From positions 1-56,068 of the forward strand of contig NZ_LGDY01000130.1 in assembly GCF_001279525.1 (NCBI RefSeq): DNA of 56,068 nucleotides, written 5' to 3'. This stretch comes from Nocardia sp. NRRL S-836 (lineage in GTDB: Bacteria > Actinomycetota > Actinomycetes > Mycobacteriales > Pseudonocardiaceae). The notes under the pieces were generated by a model. The model had not been told where the DNA came from, did no database searches, and saw nothing but the letters and a program-made list of their open reading frames with translations. Shown piece after piece: positions 40,737 to 50,393 of this stretch (the stretch's first letter is position 1; the number at the start of each line of letters is the position of its first letter). Both the position numbers and the translations under genes were made by a program.

Positions 40737-42218
40737 CTACTTCGGGTCGCGCCGGGGCAGCGGCTTGGTGGCCGGTCCCTCCAGCACGTTGCCGTCCACG
40801 TCGAACCGCGAGCCGTGGCACGGGCAGTCCCAGCTGCGCTCGGCGGAGTTGAACCGCACGAAACACCCCAGGTGCGTGCAGCGCATCGACACCGCGTGCA
40901 GCTGACCCTCCGGGTCGCGGTAGACACCGGTCTTGCCCAGCCCGTCGCGGATGACGTGCGCGTGGTCGGGCGGCAGCCGGTCGCTGTTCGTGGCGTCGGC
41001 GGGCACGACCCGGTCGCCGACCATCTCCACCGCCACCTCGGCGTTCTTCTTCACCAGCTCCGGCAGCGACTTGAGCGACAACCGGTGCGGGCTGAACCGC
41101 TCGGCCAGCTCGTTGGGCTTGCCGGTCACGAGGTCCGCGAGCACGGACGCGGCGAACGTGCCGGAGGTCAGGCCCCACTTCATGTAGCCGGTGGCGGTGA
41201 AGATCGTGCTCGCGCCCGGCGTGTAGCTGCCGATCATCGGCAGGTGGTCGTAGGCGGTCGGGTCCTGCGCCGACCACCGGTGGGTGACCTCGGTGACGGG
41301 CCAGTGCCTGCGGGCGAACTCCTCCAGGCGCCGGTACGGCTCCTGCGCCGGCTTGCCCGTCTCGTGGCCCTGGCCGCAGACGATCAGCTGGTCGCCGTGC
41401 GCGCTGATCGACCACGACGGGCTGCCCGCGCTGATCGCGAGCGCGCTCGGCGGCGGTCCGTCCAGCCGGGCGGCGATGGCGTAGGAGCGCGGGGTCTTGA
41501 GGCGCGGGAAGAACAGGCCGCGGTCGAGCAGCGGGTAGTGCGTGGCGAGCACGAGCCGGTCGAAGTGCACCTCGCCGTCGGCGGTGGTCAGTTTGTGGCC
41601 GGTCACGTCCAGCACGCGGCTGTGCTCGTAGACCTTGCTGCCGTCACCGTCGATCGCGGCGGCCAGCCCGTGCAGGTACTTGACCGGGTGCAGGGTCAGC
41701 TGGTCGTCCAGCCGCACGGCGGCGTGCACCTCGAACGGCAGGTCGAGGTCCGTGTCCAGGCGGACCGGCAACCCGGCCTTGCGCGCGTGCTGGAACTCCT
41801 CCTCGACCGTCTGCACCTCGTCCTCGGTGTAGGCGTAGGTGGCGGCGGCACCGCGGCGCAGGTCGCAGGCGATCTCCTCGTGCTGCACGAGGTCGGCGAC
41901 CTGGTCGACCGCGGCCCGGGAGGCGGAGGCGTAGTCGGTGGCGGTCGCGACGTCGTGCGTGCAGACCAGCGTGGAGTACACAGTGGACTGCAACGCGGTG
42001 ACCTTGGCGGTGTTGTTGCCGGACGCACCGGACGCGATGCGGTCCGCCTCCAGGACCACGACCCGCAGGCCGCGGCGCTTGAGCAGCAGGGCGGTGGTCA
42101 GGCCGGTGATGCCGCCGCCGGCGACCGCGACGTCGAACGTGTGGGTGCCGGTGAGCTGGGGACGGGACTGCCCGGGCAGGGCGGAGAGCCAGAGCGACTG
42201 GTCGCCGGTGGTGGTCAT
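40737..42218 (-). CDS. FAD oxidoreductase with C-terminal Rieske domain
   Basis: A 493-residue DAO-type flavoprotein ([31 protein letters not shown] split motif) with substrate-domain features such as [13 protein letters not shown]. The C-terminal Rieske 2Fe-2S domain has its ligands in CTHLGCF and CPCHGSRF. This fusion type is found widely in bacteria and its substrate is not settled. It is divergent from the NDH-2 gene, suggesting a shared electron-transfer context. Confidence 0.9.
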   Translation of the reverse strand: MTTTGDQSLWLSALPGQSRPQLTGTHTFDVAVAGGGITGLTTALLLKRRGLRVVVLEADRIASGASGNNTAKVTALQSTVYSTLVCTHDVATATDYASASRAAVDQVADLVQHEEIACDLRRGAAATYAYTEDEVQTVEEEFQHARKAGLPVRLDTDLDLPFEVHAAVRLDDQLTLHPVKYLHGLAAAIDGDGSKVYEHSRVLDVTGHKLTTADGEVHFDRLVLATHYPLLDRGLFFPRLKTPRSYAIAARLDGPPPSALAISAGSPSWSISAHGDQLIVCGQGHETGKPAQEPYRRLEEFARRHWPVTEVTHRWSAQDPTAYDHLPMIGSYTPGASTIFTATGYMKWGLTSGTFAASVLADLVTGKPNELAERFSPHRLSLKSLPELVKKNAEVAVEMVGDRVVPADATNSDRLPPDHAHVIRDGLGKTGVYRDPEGQLHAVSMRCTHLGCFVRFNSAERSWDCPCHGSRFDVDGNVLEGPATKPLPRRDPK

Positions 42219-42281
42219 GCCGTCGGAGTACCCGCGTCGGGTCGCTGCATGCCTGGGGCCGTCGCGGGGTATGCGGGGTGC

Positions 42282-43559
42282 ATGGCCAAGCAACGGGTAG
42301 TCGTCGTCGGCGGCGGGTTCGGCGGACTGAGCGTCGTGCGCGGACTCCGTCGCGCGGACGTCGACGTCACGCTGATCGACCGCGCCAACCACCACCTCTT
42401 CCAGCCGTTGCTCTACCAGGTGGCGACGGCGTTGCTGCCCGCGGGCGACATCGCGCCCGCGTTCCGTGCGATCCTGCGCAAGCAGGACAACGCCCACGTG
42501 CTGCTGGGCGAGGTGACCGGCTTCGACACCGAGAAGCAGCTGGTGGACGTCGACCTCGCCGACGGCACCGCCCACCGCGTCCCCTACGACACGCTGGTCG
42601 TGGCGGCCGGTGCGCGGGACAGCTACTTCGGCCACGACGAGTGGGCCGAGCACGCGCCGCCGATGAAGACGCTGGAGCAGGCCGTCACGCTGCGGTCGCG
42701 GCTGCTGCGGGCGTTCGAGCACGCGGTCACCGGTGACCCGAAGGAGTGGTTGTCGTTCGCGGTGATCGGTGCCGGGCCGACCGGTGTGGAGCTGGCCGGG
42801 CAGCTCGCGGACCTCGCGCGGCGGGCGTTGAAGGGCCAGTTCCGCGGGATCGACCCGCGCGACCTGCGCATCACGCTGCTGGACGCCGTGCCGCACGTGC
42901 TGCCGCCGTTCTCCGAGCCGCTGCGCAAGCACGCGCGGGCGAAGCTCGAACAGCTCGGCGTCACGGTCATGACCGGCGCCATGGTGGCGGCGATCGACGA
43001 GCACGGCCTGACCACCAAGGACGGTGACCGGGTCGAGGCGCGCACGATCATCTGGGCCGCCGGCGTGCAGGCCTCGCCGCTGTCGCGCAAGCTCGCCGAG
43101 GCCACGGGAGCCGAACTGGACCGCAAGGGCCGGGTCGTCGTGAACCCCGCGGACTGCTCGGTGACGCCGAACATCTTCGCGATCGGCGACATGGCCAACC
43201 TGAACGACCTGCCGGGCATCGCCGAGCCCGCGCTGCAGGAGGGCCACCACGTCGCCCGCGTGATCAAGGCCCGGTTGGCGGGCACGGCGGCGAAGCCGTT
43301 CAAGTACCTCGACCTCGGCACGATGGCCACGATCTCGCCCGGTGACGCCGTCGCGGACATCAAGAAGCTGCGGCTCAAGGGCCTCATCGGCAAGGCCGCG
43401 TGGGCCGGCGTGCACATCGCGTTCCTGGTCGGCTGGCGCAACCGGGCGGCCGTGCTCGCCAACTGGGGCTGGAACCTGCTCACCGGCCGCAGGACGCAGC
43501 CGATCATCCTGGAGACCGTCCAGGCCGTGGACCGGCAGCCGCGCGGCAGCGGTTCGTAG
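42282..43559 (+). CDS. ndh: Type II NADH dehydrogenase (NDH-2-like)
   Basis: A 425-residue membrane-associated flavoprotein that passes electrons from NADH to quinone without proton pumping. Motifs: FAD-binding [18 protein letters not shown]-binding [15 protein letters not shown], and IFAIGDMA near the second FAD site. The C-terminus has an amphipathic, Trp-rich membrane anchor ([22 protein letters not shown]). The symbol ndh reflects family membership, not proof of substrate. Confidence 0.9.
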   Translation: MAKQRVVVVGGGFGGLSVVRGLRRADVDVTLIDRANHHLFQPLLYQVATALLPAGDIAPAFRAILRKQDNAHVLLGEVTGFDTEKQLVDVDLADGTAHRVPYDTLVVAAGARDSYFGHDEWAEHAPPMKTLEQAVTLRSRLLRAFEHAVTGDPKEWLSFAVIGAGPTGVELAGQLADLARRALKGQFRGIDPRDLRITLLDAVPHVLPPFSEPLRKHARAKLEQLGVTVMTGAMVAAIDEHGLTTKDGDRVEARTIIWAAGVQASPLSRKLAEATGAELDRKGRVVVNPADCSVTPNIFAIGDMANLNDLPGIAEPALQEGHHVARVIKARLAGTAAKPFKYLDLGTMATISPGDAVADIKKLRLKGLIGKAAWAGVHIAFLVGWRNRAAVLANWGWNLLTGRRTQPIILETVQAVDRQPRGSGS

Positions 43560-43592
43560 TCAGCGCTGTCGCAGCGCGGGTAACCCGATGGG

Positions 43593-43706
43593 GTGAACAC
43601 CGAGCTGGTGTAGGAGCTGACCGGTGACGACCAGGACGGCCTGCGGTTCGTGGGCCGCAACGACACCGAGCGCAACCTGATCCGCGTGCTCGGCGCGGTC
43701 GGCTGA
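43593..43706 (+). pseudogene. Possible degraded gene fragment
   Basis: A GTG-opened frame reads NTELV, then an in-frame TAG (43611-43613), then ELTGDDQDGLRFVGRNDTER and LIRVLGAVG before TGA. The third positions are G/C-biased and the tail looks protein-like, so this may be a remnant. I do not recognise the parent. Confidence 0.3.
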
Positions 43707-43868
43707 GACCGGTCGCCACCGCCCCGTCACAGCGGTAAAGGCGGAGGAAAAGCACAGCTCAGGGCGCGTTCCCCGGGTCGAACGCCATCCCTAGACTCGC
43801 TCAGGCCGGTAGCACGGACAGGCCCTTCCTCCTGGCGGCGCCGGCCTGAGCACAGAGGGAGATCTGGG

Positions 43869-44696
43869 GTGTTCGAGAACAACGTCACCAGGCGCGGCTT
43901 CGTCACGGGCGCGGCGGCGGTCGCCGGTCTCGCCGGCCTGTCCACCATCGCGCCCGGCCTGGCGGCCGCCGACCCGAAGATCGGCGACCAGCACCGCGAG
44001 GAGGAGTTCGCCGCCTCCGACGTCAGCGCCGCCGCGCTGATGACGTTCCAGAAGATCGACGGCACGCCCGTGTACTACTGGCGCTCCAACCGCGGCAACA
44101 CCACCCTGCGCAACTGGCAGTGCACCGACGCGTTCTACAACGCGCTCGTGGCGTGGATCCGCGACCTGCGCTCGCTGTCGTCGAGCTACGGCTCGATCAG
44201 CTACATCGTGTCGGCCGGCTTCTACGTCGACAAGCCCGGCCAGCACGGCGCCGGCACCGCGATGGACCTCGACCACGTCCGCTGGTCCGGTGGCAACACC
44301 ATCTCGCCGCTCGACCAGGCCCACGCCTCGGGCACCGCCTCGGTCCGCAAGCGCTACCTCGCGACGGAGGCCGTGTGCCGCCGCCGGTTCCGCTACGTGC
44401 TCGACGGCTGGTACAACGCCGACCACGCCGACCACATCCACTCCGACTTCGGCGGCATGCCGGTCCGCGCGGTCAAGGACTCCGAGTCCGACACGAAGTT
44501 CGTCCAGGCCGTGTGCAACAACTTCCGCGGCGCGGGGCTGGCGATCGACGGCATCTGGGGTCCCGCCACGACCAGTGCGTTCAACGGCCTCAAGTCCGCG
44601 CTCGCCATCACCGGCGACCCGCACACCAGCTCCTCGGTGTGGCAGTCGATGCTGTCGAAGATCGCGACCAAGGGCTTCGCGAACCAGAACATCTGA
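43869..44696 (+). CDS. Tat-exported M15-like zinc peptidase with cell-wall-binding tail
   Basis: A 275-residue protein beginning with a GTG after GAGGGAGA and carrying a Tat signal (TRRGFVTGAAAVAGLAGLST). The catalytic region resembles extensin-like/VanY zinc peptidases: GQHGAGTAMDLDH and HADHIHSD supply H, D and H ligands. The tail (IDGIWGPATTSAFNGLKSAL) is a peptidoglycan-binding-1-type repeat. It probably cleaves peptidoglycan side chains outside the membrane. The exact family assignment is moderate. Confidence 0.8.
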   Translation: MFENNVTRRGFVTGAAAVAGLAGLSTIAPGLAAADPKIGDQHREEEFAASDVSAAALMTFQKIDGTPVYYWRSNRGNTTLRNWQCTDAFYNALVAWIRDLRSLSSSYGSISYIVSAGFYVDKPGQHGAGTAMDLDHVRWSGGNTISPLDQAHASGTASVRKRYLATEAVCRRRFRYVLDGWYNADHADHIHSDFGGMPVRAVKDSESDTKFVQAVCNNFRGAGLAIDGIWGPATTSAFNGLKSALAITGDPHTSSSVWQSMLSKIATKGFANQNI

Positions 44697-44834
44697 CCCG
44701 CGTCCTGCCCATGGGCTCAGCGCACTTCTTCCACGGGCTTTCACATCCAGTGCTCTATCAGTGACGATTCGGCAGCGCTCTGCTCGCGATCTTTTCGGAT
44801 TCAGCAGAGGAATACCGGGAAATAAGCGCCAGAG

Positions 44835-44878
44835 ACATGAGAAGGGCGCGTCCACCGGTGGACGCGCCCTTCTCATGT
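44835..44878. terminator. Perfect 44-bp palindrome, bidirectional terminator
   Basis: Positions 44835-44856 are the exact reverse complement of 44857-44878 (22-bp arms, no spacer, centre ACCGGT). It sits between convergent stops at 44696 (+) and 44888 (-). Confidence 0.8.
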
Positions 44879-44887
44879 GCAAAAGGA

Positions 44888-45400
44888 CTACCTGTGGGCG
44901 CCGCCGCCCGTGGAGCCGCCCAGTCCGAACAGGATGCGCTGGATGAGCTCGGGATCGACGTCCGGCTCGTCGCCCAGCGCCTCGGCGGCGGGCGAGCGGC
45001 GGCGTTCGCGGCGGGGCAGCGGCACGGCACCCGCGTTGACGCCGGTCGGCAGCGGGATCTCGCACCAGACGAGCTTCACGCCGCCGTCGAGCTGCAGCTC
45101 ACCGGTGCGCAGGTCGGGGGAGGCGGGCGGCATCGTGAACCTGGCCGCCTCCAGCTCCACCACGAGGTACTCGCCGGTCAGTCGCAGCCGCAGCGTGATC
45201 AGCCGTGAGGTCTTCGGGTCGGCGGACTCGACGGCCGCCTCCACCAGGGCGCACGCGACGGCGGAGCACTCGCCGACCATGTTGCGCAGCCGCCACTCGC
45301 TCAACGTGAACCGGACGAACAGATCCGCGCAGTTCACCGCGGTGGGCAGCGCGATGAGTGTCAGGTCGTCGACCTGGGCGGTCTGGGCGTTCGCCTGCAT
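44888..45400 (-). CDS. ATPase-fold (anti-sigma-like) regulatory protein
   Basis: A 170-residue cytoplasmic protein. The N-terminal part (VNCADLFVRFTLSEWRL, ECSAVACALVEAAVESADP) resembles the HATPase fold of actinobacterial anti-sigma/ATP-binding proteins with a modified N box, followed by LRLTGEYLVVELEAA; the glycine boxes are poorly kept. The last 60 residues are proline- and arginine-rich. The ATG at 45400 has a clear GGAGG. It may regulate a sigma factor by protein contact rather than ATP use. Confidence 0.65.
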   Translation of the reverse strand: MQANAQTAQVDDLTLIALPTAVNCADLFVRFTLSEWRLRNMVGECSAVACALVEAAVESADPKTSRLITLRLRLTGEYLVVELEAARFTMPPASPDLRTGELQLDGGVKLVWCEIPLPTGVNAGAVPLPRRERRRSPAAEALGDEPDVDPELIQRILFGLGGSTGGGAHR

Positions 45401-46083
45401 GCTGCCTCCATTTCGCGTGCGGCGCGCGAGCCGACGACAGTCACCCATACGGCCGTCGCGGTGTGCGGGAATCTACATGGGTATACGGAGGAAGCAATGA
45501 CCTGGTTGACCTGCCCGGCAAAAGTCACGCTCAAGTCACGGCGCAACCCCCTCGTGTTCACACACCGTAGAACAACGGGGGAGTGCTGTGACGCATGGTG
45601 ATCAACTGGGCTCAGCATCGTTGTGCGGCGAACTGGTCCGCGGTGGTGCCGGGTGGGCTGCCGGTCGAGGACGGGCCGGCGCGCTGCGGCCGATGCGGGG
45701 GCTGGGGTGAGGTGAACGAGCCGGTGTCCGTCGCCGTGCCGGGCACGTGGTGCCTTTCATCCGGGAATGACGTGCCGGGAACACTACTGCGACAAGGCTT
45801 TCCGGGCGGACCTCCGACCGGGCGAACTTAAATCCATTTAAAACCGATTAATCGTCTGAACGGTGGATGGGTGCCGTGCGGCCGTCGGCTAACTTCGGTG
45901 GAGATCGCGGAAAGCGGTCCACCGACCACCTGAATACGCCGGTCCCCACACCTGGCGCCGAGAGCCCCGGCTGATCCACCTCGCAACACCGGTGTGGGAA
46001 GGCAGGCGCGCACCGCTCACCGGTTCCTCCCTCCTGCTCGGAACCCGGTGGTGCGGCAGCGGTGCGGCGCGGCCGGCCGGTGC
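45401..46083. other. Long intergenic region with doubtful small ORFs
   Basis: No secure gene lies between the ATPase-fold gene and the sensor kinase stop. Two overlapping plus-strand ORFs are possible. One, at 45497-45601 (34 codons), has GGAGG upstream and begins MTWLTCPAKV. The other, at 45595-45831 (78 codons), includes RCGRCGGWG. Neither has a recognised homologue. An AT-rich island (AAATCCATTTAAAACC, around 45831) could hold a promoter. Confidence 0.4.
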
Positions 46084-46128
46084 CCGCCGGCGGCGTCGGA
46101 CCCGTCCTGCGGTCCGCGCCGCCGGCGG
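46084..46128 (-). terminator. Terminator hairpin after the sensor kinase gene
   Basis: GGTCCGCGCCGCCGGCGG (46111-46128) pairs, with one offset, with 46084-46102 across an 8-nt loop. It starts 11 bases past the kinase stop. Confidence 0.6.
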
Positions 46129-46138
46129 TGTTCGTCCT

Positions 46139-47416
46139 TCAGACCCTCCGGAGCCTCAATTGCACGCGCGCCCCGCCCAGCGGCCCGCGGTCGACGTGGA
46201 GAGAACCACCCGTGCTCTCCGCGACCCTGCGGGCGATGTCGAGCCCCAGCCCGGTGGAACCACCACCGCTGGCACCGCGCCGCACCGCGCGTTCGGTGTC
46301 CTGGATGCCGGGGCCCGCGTCCTCGACCACGAGGGCCACGAGGTCGGCCTGGTGCACCAGTGTGACGCCGAACCGGGTGCCCTCCGGCGTGTGGCGGAAG
46401 ACGTTGCCCAGCAACGCGTCCAGCGCCGCCGTGAGGTCGGTGCGGGCGAGCGGCACGAGCGCGGGGTGGTCGGCGCCCCTGACCGTCCACGGCCGGTCCT
46501 GGTCGTCGGCGAGCGCGGACCAGAACACCAGCCGGTCGCGCACGACGCTCGCCGCGTCCACGGCGGTGCTCTCCGGCTGAAGACCGGAGCGGGCCGCCCT
46601 GATGATCTCGTCGACCTCTCTCTCAAGCCCTTTCACGGCCGCACGGATGCGATCCGCCCCGTTCCCCTGTCCGAGGGTGTCCGCGTCCAGCAGGAGGGCC
46701 GTGAGGGGTGTCCTGAGGCGGTGGGAGAGGTCGGCGACCACCTCGCGTTCGGCGGCGAGCAGGTGCCGGACGCGTTCGGCCATCGCGTTGAAGGCCCGCC
46801 CGACCTCCCTGAGCTCGGGCGGGCCCTTCACCGGCACGCGCACCGACAGGTCGCCCCGCCCCATGCGCTTGGCGCCGTCGGCGAGCGCCCTGGTGGCCCT
46901 GACCGCCCGCGCGCCCAGCCGGTCCGCGACGAGCACCGACCCGGCGACCAGGCCGACCGCGACACCCGCGAGCGCCAGCCAGGTGGTCATGACGCCGTGC
47001 GTGAGCTGCTCCCTCGGCACGAACGCCTCGACGATCGCGATCTCGTTGACGCCCAGGGCGATCGGCTGCAGGTACGCGACGCCGTCCGGCCGTTCGGCGA
47101 CACTGGCCCTCGCCTGCTTCTGCGCCTGCGCGAAGTCCTTCGCGGTGATGTGCGAGGTGCCGATCGTGACCGGCCCGCTGAAGTGCACGGCCAGCCGCTG
47201 CTGACCGCCGTAGCGGGTGCTGGCGATCGCCTGTCGCAGCTCCTGCGGCTTCTTCGTGATCACCAGCGCGGGCGTGAGCGCGTTGGCCTGCCTCTGCGCC
47301 TCGCTGAGCGCGCGGTCGTGGGCGGCACCCTTGACCACGACCGCGAGCGGGATGAGGAACGCCAGCGCCACCATGCTCGTCGCCGCGAGAGCGACGAGCA
47401 CCAGTGACCGCCTCAC
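46139..47416 (-). CDS. Two-component sensor histidine kinase
   Basis: A 425-residue membrane kinase. TM1 is near the N-terminus (VALAATSMVALAFLIPLAVV), an extracytoplasmic loop of about 110 residues follows, TM2 is TTWLALAGVAVGLVAGSVLV, then a HAMP linker, the HisKA H box DLSHRLRTPLTALL, and the ATPase N box NVFRHTPEG, G1 DAGPGI and G2 STGLGLDIA. The GTG start at 47416 overlaps the response regulator stop as GTGA. The signal is unknown. The pair is divergent from a small secreted protein gene, its likely target. Confidence 0.93.
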   Translation of the reverse strand: MRRSLVLVALAATSMVALAFLIPLAVVVKGAAHDRALSEAQRQANALTPALVITKKPQELRQAIASTRYGGQQRLAVHFSGPVTIGTSHITAKDFAQAQKQARASVAERPDGVAYLQPIALGVNEIAIVEAFVPREQLTHGVMTTWLALAGVAVGLVAGSVLVADRLGARAVRATRALADGAKRMGRGDLSVRVPVKGPPELREVGRAFNAMAERVRHLLAAEREVVADLSHRLRTPLTALLLDADTLGQGNGADRIRAAVKGLEREVDEIIRAARSGLQPESTAVDAASVVRDRLVFWSALADDQDRPWTVRGADHPALVPLARTDLTAALDALLGNVFRHTPEGTRFGVTLVHQADLVALVVEDAGPGIQDTERAVRRGASGGGSTGLGLDIARRVAESTGGSLHVDRGPLGGARVQLRLRRV

Positions 47417-48078
47417 CTCGGCGCGACCAGACGCACGCCGACGCCGCGCACGGTGTGCAGGTAACGCGGCTGGGCGGCCCGTTCGCCGAGCTTCCTCCTG
47501 AGCCAGCTGAGGTGCACGTCCAGCGTCTGGTCGTCGCGGTGCGACGGCCACAGGTGCCGCAGGATCTCCGCGCGCGGCACGACCTCGCCCTGCCGGCCCG
47601 CGAGGAACGCCAGCAGCTCGAACTCCTTGTGCGTCAACGAGAGCTCCTGACCGTCCACAACGGCCCTGCGGCGGTCCACGTCGATCTCCAGCCCACCGAC
47701 CCGCAGCTGCCGGTGGTCCTTCGCCCTGCGCAGCACCGCCTGCACGCGCGCACCGAGGTGCTCGCTGGAGAACGGCTTGACCAGGTAGTCGTCGGCACCC
47801 GCGTTGAGCAGCCGGACGATCTCCCGCTCGTCGTCGCGGGCCGTGGCGACCACGACGGGCGTGTCGGTGACGCCGCGGATCATCCGCAGCGCGTCACCAC
47901 CGTCCAGGTCGGGCAGACCGAGGTCGAGGACCACGACGTCGTAGGTGTGCGCGGAAACTTCGCGCAACGCCTCGATCGCGAGCGCCACACCGTGCACGAT
48001 GTGGCCCTGGTCGGTGAGAGCGCGCATGATCGCCGCGCGCACGGCGTCGTCGTCCTCGACGAGGAGTACCGATGCCAT
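47413..48078 (-). CDS. OmpR/PhoB family response regulator
   Basis: A 221-residue regulator: receiver domain with the acidic cluster EDDD (8-11), phospho-acceptor Asp52 (VVVLDLGLPDLDG), Thr79 and Lys101 (LVKPF), and a C-terminal winged helix (LSLTHKEFELLAFLAG, LDVHLSWLRRKLGE). It partners the downstream, overlapping histidine kinase. The ATG at 48078 is 23 bases from the divergent gene at 48102, so the shared promoter region is minimal. Confidence 0.94.
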   Translation of the reverse strand: MASVLLVEDDDAVRAAIMRALTDQGHIVHGVALAIEALREVSAHTYDVVVLDLGLPDLDGGDALRMIRGVTDTPVVVATARDDEREIVRLLNAGADDYLVKPFSSEHLGARVQAVLRRAKDHRQLRVGGLEIDVDRRRAVVDGQELSLTHKEFELLAFLAGRQGEVVPRAEILRHLWPSHRDDQTLDVHLSWLRRKLGERAAQPRYLHTVRGVGVRLVAPR

Positions 48079-48101
48079 GGCGTTAACGGAGGGACGTCGC
48101 G

Positions 48102-48650
48102 GTGAGACGGTCGATCGCGTACCTGGCCGCCTGGGCGGTCGTGACCACCGCGGCCGTCGGCCTGTCCTGGCTCGGCATCCGGTCCGCGATGGAACCCGCA
48201 CCGGTCGCCGCCGTCGAGGCCACCGGCGGGCCCGGCGTGCTGCCGTTGCCGACCGTGCAGTCCTTGAGCGTCCCCGTACCGGTCACCACCGGTGTTCCTG
48301 CAGCCACGTCCACGACCACCAGGCCTCCCCTGCGCTCGTCCGCTCCGGTGCCGACCGTTCCGACGAGTACTACGGATGGGCGGGTGTCCGCGGCTCAACT
48401 CCCCGCCGGGGAGTGGCAGGCCGACGGGTCCTACGTGCACGCGTTCCACCTGCGCGGTGGGGACGTGGTGGTGCGCTACCGGGCGTCCGGGGTGCAGGCG
48501 ATGTCGGCCACACCCGCCGATGGGTGGGCTGTGTCGGTTGAGCAGCCTGGGGGGCCGTTGGTGGTGAATTTTCGGGAACCGGGTGGGGGGTTGTCGCGGT
48601 TGGAGGCCACTTGGGAGGGAGGGCCTACGGCTCGGGTGGTGGAGAGGTGA
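48102..48650 (+). CDS. Small exported or membrane-anchored protein
   Basis: A 182-residue protein with an N-terminal hydrophobic segment (IAYLAAWAVVTTAAVGLSWLG), then a long Pro/Thr/Val-rich linker (VPVPVTTGVPAATSTTTRPP) and a compact C-terminal domain of about 85 residues (GEWQADGSYVHAFHLRGG). The family is not recognised. It is divergent from the two-component system and may be its target or an envelope sensor. The GTG at 48102 follows GAGGGA. Confidence 0.8.
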   Translation: MRRSIAYLAAWAVVTTAAVGLSWLGIRSAMEPAPVAAVEATGGPGVLPLPTVQSLSVPVPVTTGVPAATSTTTRPPLRSSAPVPTVPTSTTDGRVSAAQLPAGEWQADGSYVHAFHLRGGDVVVRYRASGVQAMSATPADGWAVSVEQPGGPLVVNFREPGGGLSRLEATWEGGPTARVVER

Positions 48651-49009
48651 GGGCTGTTCCTGTTCGGCTGTTCCTGGGGCTCCGCCCCAGACCCCGACAC
48701 TCCCAAAGAAGCCGGCCAGCGCGGTTAGTGGGTTGATGGCACGCCTGTTTGTGTTGGGCGGCTGCCGGTGCCCCGCCTAGCGATCCAAGAGCGAGCCAGA
48801 CCTGAGGGGTCAGGTCAAGTCGACGAAAAGCGTGTCGACTTGACCTGACCCCTCAGGCCCGGCAAACGGTCGGAGCGCTAGACGGGGAAGCCACCCACCG
48901 CGGAACCGCCCGAGGAAAGGCTTTGACGTCTCGCCTTCGGCTCGATCACGAGCGAAGGCCTGCCTCGCCTTCGGCTCGGCGGGTGCGCGGTGGGGGTCCA
49001 GGAAGGACG
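48651..49009. repeat. Intergenic region with REP-like and terminator hairpins
   Basis: No gene is seen. TGGGGC-TCC-GCCCCA (48675-48689) is a form common as a dispersed element in actinomycete genomes. A 24-bp perfect stem occupies 48801-48824 and 48834-48857 (9-nt loop), a bidirectional terminator between the convergent neighbours. CTCGCCTTCGGCTCG occurs twice (48930-48944 and 48964-48978), with a complementary CGAGCGAAGGC between the copies. Confidence 0.7.
48801..48857. terminator. 24-bp perfect stem-loop terminator
   Basis: The arm CCTGAGGGGTCAGGTCAAGT (its first 20 bases) is fully complementary to the other side; the loop is GAAAAGCGT. It lies between stops at 48650 (+) and 49010 (-). 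Confidence 0.8.
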
Positions 49010-50218
49010 TCAGAGGTCGATGGCCTTGGCGATTTGAGCGGGCTTGAGGACTCGCAGGATGGCCTCGAAGAGGTAGTAGTCGCCGTACGGCAGGGAGATC
49101 TCGATGCCGTCCTCGGACGGGCGGTTGCGGGTGCCGCGCGCCAGGATCGCCTCTGCCCGGGTCGACTCGGTGGTCAGGCAGGTACTCACCAGACCGTCGA
49201 GGATCGCGAGGGCCTTCTGGTGGTAGTGGGGCCGGCCGGTGACCTTGGCGAGGTCGAGGAGGCCGCAGGCGAGGATCGCGCCTGCCGAGGAGTCCTTGAC
49301 GTCGTTGGCGCCCAAGGGGGAGCGGTAGTCCCACACCGGGACGTGGTCCGGGGTGAGGGCGGACAGGGCGTAGTCGGCCATCTTGCGGGCGGTGTCGCGG
49401 AACTCGCGCAAGCCCGTGCGGCGGTACATCGTCGTGAAACCGTAGACGCCCCAGGACTGGCCGCGTGACCAGCACGAGGTGGGGCTGTAGCCCTGGACGG
49501 TGTTGGGGCCCACCGGGGCGCCGATGTCCGGGTTGAAGTCGAAGACGTGCGGGGTGGAGCCGTCGGCGCGCACGAAGTGGGTCTGGGTGGTGCGGGCGTG
49601 GGCGATGGCGATGTCGATGAACCTGCGGTCGCCGGTTTGTTCCGAGGCGAACGCGAGGAGGTCCAGGTTCATCATCGTGTCGATGATGACGCGGCCCGCG
49701 TTGCCCGGGGTGCCCAGGCGGCCCCAGGCGCGGAGATACCTGCCGGTCGGGTTCCAGCGCTGGGTCAGGGTGGTGGCGGCGTCGATGGCGCCGTCGCGCC
49801 AGACCGGGTTGCCGGTGAGGCGGTGTGCGGTGACCCAGGAGGGGGAGAAGAGGAAGCCCAGGTCGTGGTCGCGGGGGTCCAGGCGGCGTGGGGCGAGGCG
49901 GTCGTTCGCGGACTCGGCGAGGGTGCGGAACCGCAGGTCGCCCGAGTCGAGGTGGGCGAGCCAGAGCAGGCCGGGCCAGAAGCCGCCGACCCAGCCGCCG
50001 TCGGTGACGTAGGTCCACTTCTCGAAGCGGGTGATCTCCGGGAACGAGGTGACGCCCGGTGCCACCGCCCGCAGTTTGGCCAGGCCGTAGTCGAGGGCCG
50101 CGCGCAGGCGGGCCGGGTTCGCGGAAGCCTCGCCGGTGCCCGCAGAGGCTTGCAGAGGGGTGGCGAGCAGAGGGGTGGCCGCGGCAGACGCCAGGAGAGT
50201 GCGTCGAGACAGGTTCAC
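49010..50218 (-). CDS. Secreted GH88-like unsaturated glycuronyl hydrolase
   Basis: A 402-residue exported protein with a Tat-type signal (SRRTLLASAAATPLLATPLQ). It has an (alpha/alpha)6 glycoside-hydrolase pattern with YVTDGGWVGGFWPGLLWLAH, IIDTMMNLDLLAF (candidate catalytic Asp) and GQSWGVYGFTTMYRRTG, which places it near family 88, enzymes that remove unsaturated uronic acids from lyase-cut polysaccharides. The start is the GTG at 50218 with AAAGGGA upstream; the frame extends to 50527 without support. It is divergent from the peptide cluster and probably not part of it. Confidence 0.85.
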   Translation of the reverse strand: MNLSRRTLLASAAATPLLATPLQASAGTGEASANPARLRAALDYGLAKLRAVAPGVTSFPEITRFEKWTYVTDGGWVGGFWPGLLWLAHLDSGDLRFRTLAESANDRLAPRRLDPRDHDLGFLFSPSWVTAHRLTGNPVWRDGAIDAATTLTQRWNPTGRYLRAWGRLGTPGNAGRVIIDTMMNLDLLAFASEQTGDRRFIDIAIAHARTTQTHFVRADGSTPHVFDFNPDIGAPVGPNTVQGYSPTSCWSRGQSWGVYGFTTMYRRTGLREFRDTARKMADYALSALTPDHVPVWDYRSPLGANDVKDSSAGAILACGLLDLAKVTGRPHYHQKALAILDGLVSTCLTTESTRAEAILARGTRNRPSEDGIEISLPYGDYYLFEAILRVLKPAQIAKAIDL

Positions 50219-50331
50219 GAGACCGTCCAGTCCCTTTCGTGTCCGTGCGCCCGGCGCCACCCTGCCAGAAGCGATCAAGGTCTGACAAGAGGTATACGGA
50301 TTTTGCATGGGCAGTACGGGAAACCTTGGGA

Positions 50332-50379
50332 TTGACGGTGTGAAAAATTGATTCTTACGCTCGATTCCGTCGAATCGAG
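50332..50379 (+). promoter_or_regulatory. Promoter and operator of the peptide cluster
   Basis: TTGACG (50332-50337) is spaced 18 bases from TACGCT (50356-50361), a good actinobacterial promoter. The start region is overlapped by CTCGATTC-CGTC-GAATCGAG (50360-50379), a perfect 8-4-8 dyad ending 14 bases before the peptide ATG. A repressor bound there would block initiation. Confidence 0.6.
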
Positions 50380-50393
50380 TTGGAGGACTGAAG

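Noticed and set aside
45595..45831. 78-residue ORF with CGRCGGWG
   Set aside because: One CxxC pair only, no convincing ribosome site, and mixed codon bias; kept only as a doubtful ORF in the intergenic entry.
49010..50218. GH88-like gene as part of the peptide cluster
   Set aside because: It is divergent, secreted and carbohydrate-directed; nothing links it to peptide modification.
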